A DNA stretch of 64,000 nt, taken from assembly GCF_019285515.1 (NCBI RefSeq), contig NZ_CP079095.1, positions 2,822,501 to 2,886,500 on the forward strand, written 5' to 3'. Below are positions 17,261 to 27,000 of this stretch, piece after piece. The translations under genes were made by a program, and so were the position numbers. Positions within the stretch are counted from its first letter, which is position 1. Every line of letters starts with the position of its first letter. Origin of the DNA: Methylococcus sp. Mc7. Lineage in GTDB: Bacteria; Pseudomonadota; Gammaproteobacteria; Methylococcales; Methylococcaceae. The notes below the pieces were generated by a model. That model had not been told where the DNA came from and searched no databases. It saw only the letters and a program-made list of their open reading frames with translations.

Positions 17261-18127
17261 ATGCGCCGCCTGCAAATAAGGCATGTAACTACTTACCGAT
17301 ACGCCGAAGCCGTAACCCTGCTGCCGCATAAACTGATCTTGCGGCCTCGCGAAGGACACGACGTCCATATAGAATCCGCCAACCTCGCGATTTACCCCGC
17401 CCATCGCCTGCAATGGCAGCGCGACATGTACGATAACTCCGTGGCCTTGGCCACTTTCACCGAGCCGGGCGATCGGCTGTCGATCGACAGCCGCCTCATC
17501 CTCCAGCACTATGAAGACCAGCCGTTAGACTTTCTCGTGGCTGATTACGCCGTGCGCTATCCGTTCCGGTACGATCTCGCCGAGCAGGCTGACTTGTACG
17601 CTTATATCGTACCGATATTTGCCCCGGACGAGCCGCTGTTGAGCCAGTGGCTGGAGTCCTTCTGGAAGTCTGGTCAAGTAGTGGAAACCTATCTCCTGCT
17701 CGAATGGATCAATAAAGCCATCGCTACGGGATTCACCTATCAGCAAAGGGAAGAACCGGGCGTTCAGACCCCGGCGGCCACCTTGGCCAAACGCACCGGC
17801 TCCTGCCGCGACTTCGCGGCCTTATTCATCGAAGCCTGTCACTACTTGGGCTTGGCGGCACGCTTTGTCAGCGGCTATCTGTGTATGCCCACCTCGAATG
17901 AGAACGCTGGTGCAACCCACGCTTGGTCGGAAGTTTACCTGCCCGGCGCCGGTTGGAAAGGATTCGACTCCACCTCCGGCCAAGTGGTCGGCAACGACCA
18001 CATCGCCCTGGCCGTGGGCCGGCATCCCGAATCGGTGCCCCCCGTCTCCGGCGCTTTTTTGTCTGCCTCCCCCCAATGGCCTGTCATGCGGGTGACGGTG
18101 GAGGTGAGCGGAATCCCGGCGCAGTAA
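17261..18127 (+). CDS. transglutaminase-like cysteine protease family protein
   Basis: A protein of about 288 residues with an N-terminal beta domain of the bacterial transglutaminase-like type (IRHVTTYRYAEAVTLLPHK) and a C-terminal papain-fold core. The catalytic triad is visible: Cys in TGSCRDFA, His in ATHAWSEVY and Asp in KGFDST. Such proteins act as peptidases or amidases, often in operons with alpha-E/ATP-grasp proteins, which are absent here. I chose the ATG at 17261, preceded by AGGAG at eight bases; GTG at 17234 and ATG at 17255 are less well placed. No signal peptide, so probably cytosolic. Confidence 0.88.
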   Translation: MRRLQIRHVTTYRYAEAVTLLPHKLILRPREGHDVHIESANLAIYPAHRLQWQRDMYDNSVALATFTEPGDRLSIDSRLILQHYEDQPLDFLVADYAVRYPFRYDLAEQADLYAYIVPIFAPDEPLLSQWLESFWKSGQVVETYLLLEWINKAIATGFTYQQREEPGVQTPAATLAKRTGSCRDFAALFIEACHYLGLAARFVSGYLCMPTSNENAGATHAWSEVYLPGAGWKGFDSTSGQVVGNDHIALAVGRHPESVPPVSGAFLSASPQWPVMRVTVEVSGIPAQ

Positions 18128-18135
18128 GCCTCCAC

Positions 18136-18845
18136 CTAACCCAGTATGCGCTCGTAGATTTCTTTCCCGGCCCGATAACACCCGCAAGAAGCGGATTCCA
18201 GGCCGACGCGGTCGAGAATCGTGACGTCCCCGCGGCGGTAACTGATGAGTTCTTGCTTCTGCAGCGAATTTGCCGCTTTGGTGATGCCCACGCTCCGTAC
18301 ACCCAGCCGATAGGCCAAAGAGAGGTGGGTGTGACATGAAGCGTGTCGGACTGCGCCCGGTCCCGAGCCGTCAGCAACTGGTGGGCGAGGCGCGCCTCCA
18401 CCAGATGGAAGCCAGCGCATGCGGTCGTTTGCGCGAGCTGAACCAACAACACGTAGAGGTAGCGCTTCAACGCCCGCTGCAGTGCAGGATTCTGTTCGAA
18501 CTCACTGAGAAACGATTGCGCCGTTGTGCGCAGCGCAGGACCTGCCCCCTGGGTCAGAGCTTGAAATGGCGCGATATCGACTCCCAGAATCAGGGTGATT
18601 CCGAGCATGCCTTCATTGCCGATCAGCGCCACTTCCAAACCTGTACTGCCATCGACGGGCAGCACCAGCGAAATCACACTGCCGGTGGGAAAATAGACAT
18701 GGCTTATCGGATCGCCGGGGTTTCCCAGGACATCGGCCACTCCGAGTTCGACCGTCTCGCAGCTCGCCAGTAAACGTTGACGGTCTTTCTCCGGGAGGGC
18801 GGCCAATAGGCGATTGGTGGCGGGAACAGCTTGGGTGTATGGCAC
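18136..18845 (-). pseudogene. Crp/Fnr-family regulator, frameshifted before the HTH
   Basis: The N-terminal cyclic-nucleotide-binding-like domain (DVLGNPGDPISHVYFPTGSV) and long dimer helix are in one frame. The winged HTH (RLGVRSVGITKAANSLQKQ, ISYRRGDVTILDRVGLE) is in another. The switch falls at 18319-18324, where the plus strand has three AG units. Removing one unit restores a continuous protein with TPTSLAYRLGVR at the expected place, so a dinucleotide slip explains the break. The likely start is GTG at 18843-18845 behind GGAGAG; a longer ATG start at 18930-18932 exists. It is a close relative of the next regulator. Could be phase-variable or an assembly error. Confidence 0.78.
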
Positions 18846-19008
18846 GGCGACTCTCCGGAAATCACTGGAAAACCCAGCCGGCGACACCGGGAGAGGATGC
18901 AATGTCGTCCCGACGCAGGAGGCCGAAGACACGGAGATGGATACCCGCGTCTCAAAAATTTAAATTTATCCAAAAAATTCGCCACCGTCTATGCGTTGGC
19001 AAACACAC

Positions 19009-19797
19009 CTACGCTGGATCGGGCTTAGGCGGACACGCTAAACTGATCGTCTCGAGGGTCGCCCTGCCGGGGGGGAGCAGGCGCTCGAATTCCGCTTTGA
19101 CCACTTGGTAGCATTCGCACACCCGGGCTTCCAATCCCGGCCGGTCCAGCACCGCGATGTGGCCGCGGCTGTAATCAATCAATCCTGCTCGCTGCAATTT
19201 CCCAGCGGCTTCCGTCACGCCTTCACGGCGCACACCCAGCATATTGGCGATCAATTCCTGGGTCATGGTCAACTCGTTCCCGGGCAGCCGGTCCAGGCTG
19301 AGCAGCAGCCAGCGACAGAGTTGCTGGTCGATGGAATGATGCCGATTGCAGACCGCCGTCTGCGCCATCTGAGTCATCAGCGCCTGGGTATAGCGCAGCA
19401 ACAAATCGTGCAATGCCCCGTTTCGGCATTCCCCGGAGCGGTCGAACTCCCGCATAAGGATGTGGGCCGGCAGCCGATAAGCGCAGCCCGCACTCTGCAC
19501 GACGGCACGATTCGGCATGGTCGCACCGCCCATGAAGAGGGCAACACCGATGACGCCGTCATTGCCGACCACGGCGATTTCAGCCGACGCGCCATTCTCC
19601 ATGACGTAAAGCTTGGAGACGATGCAAGTCGCAGGGAAATAGGCGTAACGCAACTGGCTCCCTGCCTCGTAAAGAACATGGCCGAGCGGCATTGGGATCA
19701 ACTCAAGATGGGGCAAAAGGCGCTCGTATTCGGCTGCAGGTAGCGCATCGAGGAGATGGTTTTGGCGAGGACTTTCCAGGTCGGTCATAGGCAGCAC
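19009..19797 (-). CDS. Crp/Fnr-family transcriptional regulator
   Basis: A 262-residue cytosolic regulator. The N-terminal half is a cyclic-nucleotide-binding fold (LGHVLYEAGSQLRYAYFP, then VGNDGVIGVALFMGG). A dimerisation helix follows, then a winged HTH ending in EGVTEAAGKLQRAGLIDYSR, GHIAVLDRPGLE and a C-terminal CECYQVVKAEFERLL. No Fnr-type N-terminal cysteines are present, so it does not look like an iron-sulfur oxygen sensor. It belongs to the Crp group often linked to stress or light responses, without a known ligand. It lies tandem with a frameshifted paralogue on the same strand, which may once have formed a heteromer or a duplicated switch. Confidence 0.88.
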   Translation of the reverse strand: MLPMTDLESPRQNHLLDALPAAEYERLLPHLELIPMPLGHVLYEAGSQLRYAYFPATCIVSKLYVMENGASAEIAVVGNDGVIGVALFMGGATMPNRAVVQSAGCAYRLPAHILMREFDRSGECRNGALHDLLLRYTQALMTQMAQTAVCNRHHSIDQQLCRWLLLSLDRLPGNELTMTQELIANMLGVRREGVTEAAGKLQRAGLIDYSRGHIAVLDRPGLEARVCECYQVVKAEFERLLPPGRATLETISLACPPKPDPA

Positions 19798-20294
19798 TCA
19801 CATTTACCGATCGAGATCGAAGGCCTGCATCCGTGAGGCCAAGCGCAAAATTCCAGGTGATGCGATTCGCACAAAGCTCGTATTTCGGCGTTAATTAAAG
19901 CAACCCTATGGCGTTCTGCAAGAGCGCAAGCAGATTTTTCGCTGCGCATTCGAACGGTGTGGGATTCGCTGTGCGCGGCATAGCAAGAGGCGTTGAGCCC
20001 CGGAACGGGAACAACCGCCAACCCGGCCATTCTTATGGCCTGGAGGGGAAAGCCGCCTTGCCGGTTTCCCAACGGGAATCCGGAAACCTATCCGCGACAG
20101 CTGCTTACGTGCGTTACCGTACCGACGGCGCCTGATGTTGCGGTTAGGCTGCGTTCCAGTGACTGAAACGACAAGCAACAACTTGCCGCAAAGCGCGCTC
20201 TTTCCGGGGATCACATCGGCATCAACGCCTCTCGAAGCCGCACAAACCGATACGGAACGACGTAAGAACGCCGATCAACACCACAGAGAAACCC
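19798..20294. other. intergenic region carrying a promoter motif
   Basis: About 500 bases between the divergent Crp/Fnr gene and the coiled-coil stress gene. I see no convincing gene; short frames here have poor starts and no family resemblance. The region carries one copy of the palindromic motif described separately (20110-20127), and both flanking promoters should lie within it. Confidence 0.5.
20110..20127. promoter_or_regulatory. palindromic motif copy A (GTGCGTTACCGTACCGAC)
   Basis: An 18-base sequence identical to copy D at 33883-33900, lying 168 bases before the coiled-coil stress protein gene. The centre TACCGTA and the outer GT...AC give partial dyad symmetry, as in an operator or activator site. 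The regulator is unknown. Confidence 0.55.
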
Positions 20295-20582
20295 ATGAAA
20301 ACAAAAGACGAGTATATAGAAAGCCTGGCTTCAGAACTGAAAGAGTGGAGCGCTCAGATCGATCTCTTGGCAGCCAAGGCGGAGAACGCCGCGGCAAATG
20401 TGAAGCTCAAGTATCTCGAAGAACTCGATGCCTTACGTGCCAAACAGCATGCGGCCGCTGAAAAGATGAAAGAGTTACAGGACGACAGCAGCGATGCGTG
20501 GGAGACGGTCAAAGAGACTGCGGATAGGGTCTGGGATGACCTGAGGACCGGCTTGGCCAATGCTGTTTCCAAGCTCAAATAA
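20295..20582 (+). CDS. small coiled-coil stress-response protein (sll1863-like)
   Basis: A 95-residue, highly charged, almost fully helical protein (EYIESLASELKEWSAQIDLL, then LKYLEELDALRAKQHAAAEK) with heptad spacing along most of its length and a C-terminal amphipathic segment (VWDDLRTGLANAVSKLK). It has no signal peptide or membrane helix. It resembles the small coiled-coil proteins annotated as sll1863 family stress response proteins, which sit near osmotic or envelope stress genes. The ATG at 20295 is preceded by AGAGAA. A palindromic motif lies upstream, shared with other genes of the region. Confidence 0.75.
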   Translation: MKTKDEYIESLASELKEWSAQIDLLAAKAENAAANVKLKYLEELDALRAKQHAAAEKMKELQDDSSDAWETVKETADRVWDDLRTGLANAVSKLK

Positions 20583-20828
20583 GCCAATGGCGGCGCCTCG
20601 CAAGCGCAGCCTTTCGGCTCAGCGGGGTAAATTGCTGCGCCAAGGGCGGAAACCCCCTGCCCTGATTCGATTTCCCCTGCCTGAATGGCGTTGCCTTTCT
20701 TTATGGCTCGTCCCACGCCTCAGCAGTCTGTCCTAAACTTGTCGAAGCCGCCGGGATCGGAGGAAATAAAAGGAAACCTTACTCCCGCCCGGTGCCAAGG
20801 TTCCGGGGACGGCCGACAGCGACCTTCT

Positions 20829-20846
20829 GTTCGATACCGTACAGAC
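20829..20846. promoter_or_regulatory. palindromic motif copy B (GTTCGATACCGTACAGAC)
   Basis: It matches copies A and D at 14 of 18 positions and shows clearer outer symmetry (TCTGT ... ACAGA when the flanks are included). It lies about 180 bases upstream of the glucan synthase start, a similar distance to copies A and D from their genes. Confidence 0.55.
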
Positions 20847-20893
20847 CGCGCGCGACCCTGCCACTAACTTGTTCTCTTACTTAGAACCTGTCT

Positions 20894-20968
20894 CAGTAGG
20901 CTGCTCGCCCTGAGATATCGAAGGGTTTCTTCAGCCTACTGGAGAGTCGCCTAAGCCGGTCGCTTAGG
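20894..20968 (+). terminator. two consecutive stem-loops ahead of the glucan synthase
   Basis: CAGTAGGCTG (20894-20903) pairs perfectly with CAGCCTACTG (20932-20941), with an inner CCCT/AGGG pairing. A second hairpin, CCTAAGC/GCTTAGG with a 5-base loop, follows at 20950-20968. No clear U-run follows, so this may be a terminator of the preceding unit or a structured leader affecting the downstream giant gene. Confidence 0.45.
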
Positions 20969-21028
20969 CTCTCTGCTCAATCGAATGCAGCCGACTGACA
21001 GCTTTTTTGTTTGGGCTCGGAGCAAACC

Positions 21029-24000
21029 ATGTTGAAAAGGCCAGAACGAAGGCGGCACGCTAGAGTGGAGCATCCGGGGGGAGATGAGACACCCATCCGG
21101 TTCGAGCTGTTCAGCGCCGAACGGCTCGAACAACATGCAGTGAGTTTGGCGCAAGCGCAAAAAATCAGTAGCCGCAAGGAAGGACGGAAACTGATCCCGA
21201 GGGTGCGCGAGAATTCCCGGGTGTTGCTTGCGGCCTATAAAGCCGTCGCCAAGGCGGTGCGCGAGCAACACGCCATCACGCCGGCCGAGGAGTGGCTCCT
21301 CGATAATTTTCATGTGGTCGAAGAGCAGGTCATCGACAACCATGTCGACTTGCCCGAAAGCTATTACCGGGAACTGCCCAAGTTGGCCGAGGGCGTACTC
21401 GCCGGCTATCCCCGCGTCTACGGCATCGCCTGGGCCTTGATGGCCCATACGGACAGCCGCTTCGCCCCGGAGTTGCTAACGCTGTTCGTGCGGGCGTACC
21501 AAACCGTCGAGCCCCTCACGCTCGGTGAACTCTGGGCGATACCGAGTACTCTACGGGTCCTGCTGGTCGAAAATCTTCGCCGTCTGGCGGTTCGCATCAT
21601 GCGTTCCCAAACCGCCCGTCGAGCGGCGGATGAATTCGTTGATCAGGTCGAACGAATCGCCGCTCAAACCGATAAGCCAGACCAGCCGCTTCCCGCGGCG
21701 GTATTACCCGCCCCCCCGCTGCGTCAGGCGTACGCCGTCCAGATCCTGCAGCGTTTGCACGACCCGCATCCGGGCGCCGCGCTCTCCCTCGATTTTCTGA
21801 ATGACTGGCTCAACGAGCAAGGCGTCAGTCTCGATGAGATCGTGCATCGGGAACACGCCGATCAAGTCGCCGATAACCTGACGGTCCGTAACATCATCAC
21901 CAGCATGCGCGCCATCTCTGCGTTCGAGTGGCCCCAATTCGTCGAGGACGTCAGCCTGGTGGATAAGTGCCTGCGCGCTCACGACGGCTACGGTGCGATG
22001 GACTTCCTGACCCGTGATCGCTACCGCCACGCGATCGAGGATCTCGCCAGACGCTCGCCGCATTCGGAGGTGGAGATCGCTCGCAGGGTGATCGACAAGG
22101 TCCAGCGCTTCAGCGAGCACGTTACGACCGACGGACGACAGCAGGAACCGGGCTACTATTTGATCAGTGCCGGCCGGTACGCGTTCGAACGGGAAGTGGA
22201 TTATCGGCCGTCGTTGAAACAACGGCTGTTGCGCGCCTATATGGCCCACGCGGGGCTCGCTTATGTGGGGAGTCTCGGAGTGTTGACGCTGTTGTTGCTC
22301 TCACTTCCTTTGCGCGCGAGCTTCACGGCGGGGCTTAGCGAATTTGAACTGTTCTTGCTCGCGCTGTTCGGCGCATTTCCCGCCTCGGATATCGCCGTGG
22401 GCCTGGTGAACCGGCTCATCATTGCGAGCCTTCCGCCGCGTCACCTGCCTCGGCTCGAACTGAAGGACGGCGTGCCCGAGAGGCTGAGCACGTTCGTCGT
22501 CGTACCGACGATGTTCGTCAATGAGGCCGGAATTAAGGCGCAGGTCGAGCAGATGGAAATCCGCTATCTGTCCAATCCGGACGGCCAGGTGCGCTTTGCC
22601 CTGTTGTCCGATTGGGCAGACGCGGAGGAGGAAACGCTGCCGAACGATGACCGGCTGCTAAGTGTAGCCGCGGCCTCGGTGGCCGCGCTCAACGCCAAGT
22701 ACGGCGAACGACGATTCTTTGTATTCCACCGTAAACGGTTGTGGAATCCATGCGAAGGCAAGTGGATGGGGTGGGAGCGCAAACGCGGCAAGCTGCACGA
22801 GTTCAACCGTCTGTTGCGTGGCGCCGCCGATACGTCTTTTCTCCCGATCGACGGTAAGCCGGCCGCCGCACCGCCCGGTGTCTGTTATGTCATTACCCTC
22901 GATGCCGACACGAAGTTGCCTATGGGCGTCGTGCCGCAATTGGTGGGCGTGGCCGCCCATCCGCTGAACCGGCCGGTGTTCGATCCGGCTACCCAATGTG
23001 TTGTCGAAGGCTACGGCATCCTCCAGCCGCGCGTGACACCGACCCTGCCGCAGCGGCTGGAGCGCTCGATGTTTCACCAGATCTTTGCCGGCGCCTCCGG
23101 TACGGACGCCTACGCCAGCGAAGTATCCGAACTTTATCAGGACCTGTTCGCACTCGGTACTTACAGCGGTAAGGGCTTGTATCACGTAGACACTTTCGAA
23201 GCCGCGCTGGCCCTGCGGGTACCGGACAACACCCAGCTTAGTCATGACTTGTTCGAGAGCGTATTCGCGCGTTGCGCGCTGGTGAGCGATATCGAGTTTT
23301 TCGAGGAATTTCCTTCCCATACCGAGGTCGCAGCATCGCGCGAGCACCGTTGGGCACGCGGCGATTGGCAGTTGTTACCGTGGATCTTTGGCGCTCGCGG
23401 CAAGGGTATGCCCATGATCGGACGCTGGAAGATGCTCGACAATTTGCGGCGATCTCTCTCGGCCCCGGGGACCTTGTGTGCATTGGTCACAATCTGGGCC
23501 ATCCCGAATGCACCGCAGTCGATCCTAATCGGGTTCGTGCTGACGGCGCTGGCCTTTCCCGCGATTCTGGCGACCGCGAGTGGGTTCAGGTCGCCCCGTC
23601 GCGGTATCTCGCTGGGCACCCATCTGCGTGCGGCGGGAGAGGATGTGCTATGGGCAATTGGCAACAGCCTGGTGGCGCTGACCTTGCTCGCGCAACACGC
23701 TTGGCTGATGGTGGACGCCATCGTCAGTACCCTGGTGCGGCTATTCATTACCCGGCGCCAATTGCTGAAGTGGGTCACCGCCCTGCAGGCAAAGACAGCG
23801 GCAGGTCACGCGCTCACAAACCTCATCCGGCCCCTGCGCAACTCGTCTACGATCGTCATGGGTGCCGGCGCCGTGGTGCTGTTTTTCAATCCGGCCGGCA
23901 TCGAGGACGCTGCGCCGTTCCTGCTGTTATGGTGGCTGGCACCGGTCGCCGCCCGCGCGTTGAGCCTCCCGCCCAGACTGGATCGGGCAGAATGCCTGGA

Positions 24001-27000
24001 GCCTCGGGATAGCGTGCAATTGCGTTTGATCGGAAGGCGGATCTGGCGCTTTTTCACTACCTTCGTGACGGCGGAAGAGAACCATTTGCCGCCGGATAAT
24101 TTTCAGGAGGACCCGCTACCCGTTATCGCCCATCGCAGTTCGCCCACCAATTTCGGCCTCTATCTATTGTCCGTCGTGGCCGCCCGTGATTTCGGCTGGC
24201 TCGGGCTGATAGACACCGTCGACCGGATCGAAGCCACGCTGACGACACTCGCCGCGCTGCCGCGTCTGCACGGCCACTACTACAACTGGTACGACACCCG
24301 CGATCTGCACATGCTGGAACCCCGCTATGTGTCGACCGTGGACAGCGGCAACCTGGCGGGGCATCTGCTCGCGCTGGCCGAGGCGTGCCGGGAAACACTG
24401 ACGCGACCGCTCGCGTTCTCCACCGCGTTGACCGGCCTTTTGGATACCCATCAACTGCTCACGGCCGCGCTCGCAAAAATCAGCGACGACAGGCGTACGC
24501 TCACCGTGACGCTGAAAGAGTTGCGACAAAAAGTAGGCGTCCTCGGGGACCTTTTGGGAAGCCAGCCTGCTGACCCGGCCGGATGGAGTCTGTTGTGGCG
24601 GCAGTCGACACTCTGCGCCGACACGCTGCTGGACCTGGCACGTGCCTATGCCGCCGAACGCGGCGACGCGGGCGACAGCGAAGTGTTGGCGTGGGCTACG
24701 TTGCTGTGCGACGACATCCGCTCTCACGCGCGCGATGTGGATAGCCTGGTTCCCTGGATCCATTTCGCGGACCGCCTCGAAGCCGGGGCGGAATCGGAAT
24801 CGCAGTGCCCTCATCCTGCGGCGTTCCGGCAACAGCTGACCCTGGAGACTCACCTGAGTGACCTCGCCGGCTGCTATGCCCTGGGCTTGGCCTACCTTGA
24901 GGCATCGCCTGACGGACCCTTGGAACCAAGTGATCTGGACGCACTGGCGATGGTGCTGCGGAGCGCCGGAGAACGGGCCGAAGCGCTCACGGACCGCCTG
25001 GAGAAGATGGCCGCACAGCTGGACACCTTGTTCCACGAAATGGATTTCCGCTTTCTTTATGAAGCCGGATGCCACATGTTCGCACTCGGGTATCGTGTGG
25101 CGGAAGGTACCCTCGATCCCAGCTATTACGATCTGCTTGCCTCCGAGGCTCGCCTCTCCAGTTTCGTCGCGATCGCCAAGCGCGATGTGCCGAGCACGCA
25201 CTGGTTCCACCTCGGCCGCCGGGTGACACGCGCTGCGCATGGCACCGTGCTGCTGTCGTGGTCGGGGTCGATGTTCGAATACCTGATGCCTTCCCTGGTG
25301 ACCTTTACCCCACGTTACAGCCTGCTCGATCAGACCTGCCGCCTGGTGGTCAAACGACAGATCGAATATGGCAAAGAACGGGGCGTGCCGTGGGGCGTGT
25401 CGGAGTCGGCTTTCAACGGCCGCGACCTCTCCTTCATCTATCAATACGCCGCATTTGGCGTACCCGGCCTGGGGATGAAGCGAGGCCTCGGCGAAGAACT
25501 GGTGATTGCTCCCTACGCCACCGCCTTGGCCGCGATGTACCTCCCGCATGCCGCCGTGGAAAACTTCGAGCGATTGGAAAAGGAGGGCGCATTGGGCCGC
25601 TTCGGCTTCTATGAAGCGCTCGATTTCACCCCGATCCGGCTTGCGGAGGGCCAGCGCTTCGCGATGGTGCGTTGCTACATGGCCCACCACCAGGGCATGT
25701 CCCTGGTGGCCTTCTCCAATGTGGTGCATGACGGGGCAATGCGCCATCGCTTCCACCGCGCGCCACTGATCCAGGCGGCCGACTTGTTGCTGCAGGAGCG
25801 CATTCCGCGGGGCGCGGATACCCGCAGTATGCCGTTTCTCCAGGTTCTTTCCGAAGTCAAGGAATCCGTGCAACCCCCGGTCCGGCGCGTGCCTTCCCCC
25901 ACGTCTTCCGTCCCTTCGGCGCATCTGCTGTCCAACGGCCGTTACGCGGTGATGATCACCGCCTCCGGATCGGGCTACAGCCTATGGCGAAACTTGGCGG
26001 TGACGCGCTGGCGCGAAGACGTGACGCGGGATGCCTGGGGCAGTTATATCTATTTGCGCGATGTAGCGAGCGGCCAGGTGTGGTCAGCCGGGTACCAGCC
26101 GACGGCGGCAGCTCCCGACCATTATGAGGTGGTCTTTCTCGAAGACCGTGTCCGTATCACCCGCATGGACGGCAGCATAGCCAGTACCCTGGAGATCGTC
26201 GTCTCGCCCGAGGACGATGCGGAAATCCGTCGCTTGAGTTTGACCAATAATGGGGCACTCACTCGGGAAATCGAAATCACCTCCTATGCGGAAGTCGTAC
26301 TCGCACCCTTTCCTGCGGACATCGCACATCCGGCTTTTTCCAATCTGTTCGTCCAGACCGAGTATCTGCCCCAGGCGCATGGGTTGATCGCGCAGCGGCG
26401 CCAGCGTGCGGCCGGCGACCCGAAAATCTGGGCAGCCCACCTGCTGGCCGACGGCCGAACCGGTGACGGGCTCCAATACGAAACCGACCGGGCCCGCTTT
26501 GTCGGACGTGGACAAACGTTGCGGGAACCGATTGCGGTGATGGACGGGCGTCCCCTGACCAACACCGTTGGCGCCGTCCTCGATCCGATATTCAGTCTGC
26601 GCACACGGGTTCGGATTGCCGCAGGTGCAACCGAACACGTGACGTTCACGACCCTGGTCGCTGCCTCACGCCAGGCAGTGGAGGATGCCGCCGACAAATA
26701 CCACAACGTGGCTGCGTGGGACCGGGTGTCCGCTCAGGCGTGGACGCACGCCCATGTGCAGCTGCATCATCTGCGGACCAAGCCGGACGAGGCCCAGCTG
26801 TTTCAAAATCTGGCCAACCGCCTGCTCTACGCCGATCCCTCGCTGCGTCCGGCCGGCAAGTTGATGCAGATGAATACCTTGGACCGCTCCGGGCTGTGGC
26901 GGCACGGTATCTCGGGAGATCGGCCGATCGCGTTGCTGAGCGTCACGCAGCCTGAAGACCGGACCATCGTCGAGCAATTGCTGCGCGCCCACGAGTACTG

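Larger units (their letters stand above)
20583..21028. other. leader region of the glucan synthase gene
   Basis: A 446-base non-coding stretch. It holds a motif copy at 20829-20846 and two consecutive stem-loops at 20894-20941 and 20950-20968. I see no gene on either strand. It probably contains the terminator of the upstream gene and the promoter and structured 5' leader of the giant glucan synthase gene. Confidence 0.55.

Noticed and set aside
24164-25924. A 586-residue minus-strand frame inside the glucan synthase gene
   Set aside because: It is opposite a conserved coding region and has no recognisable domain.
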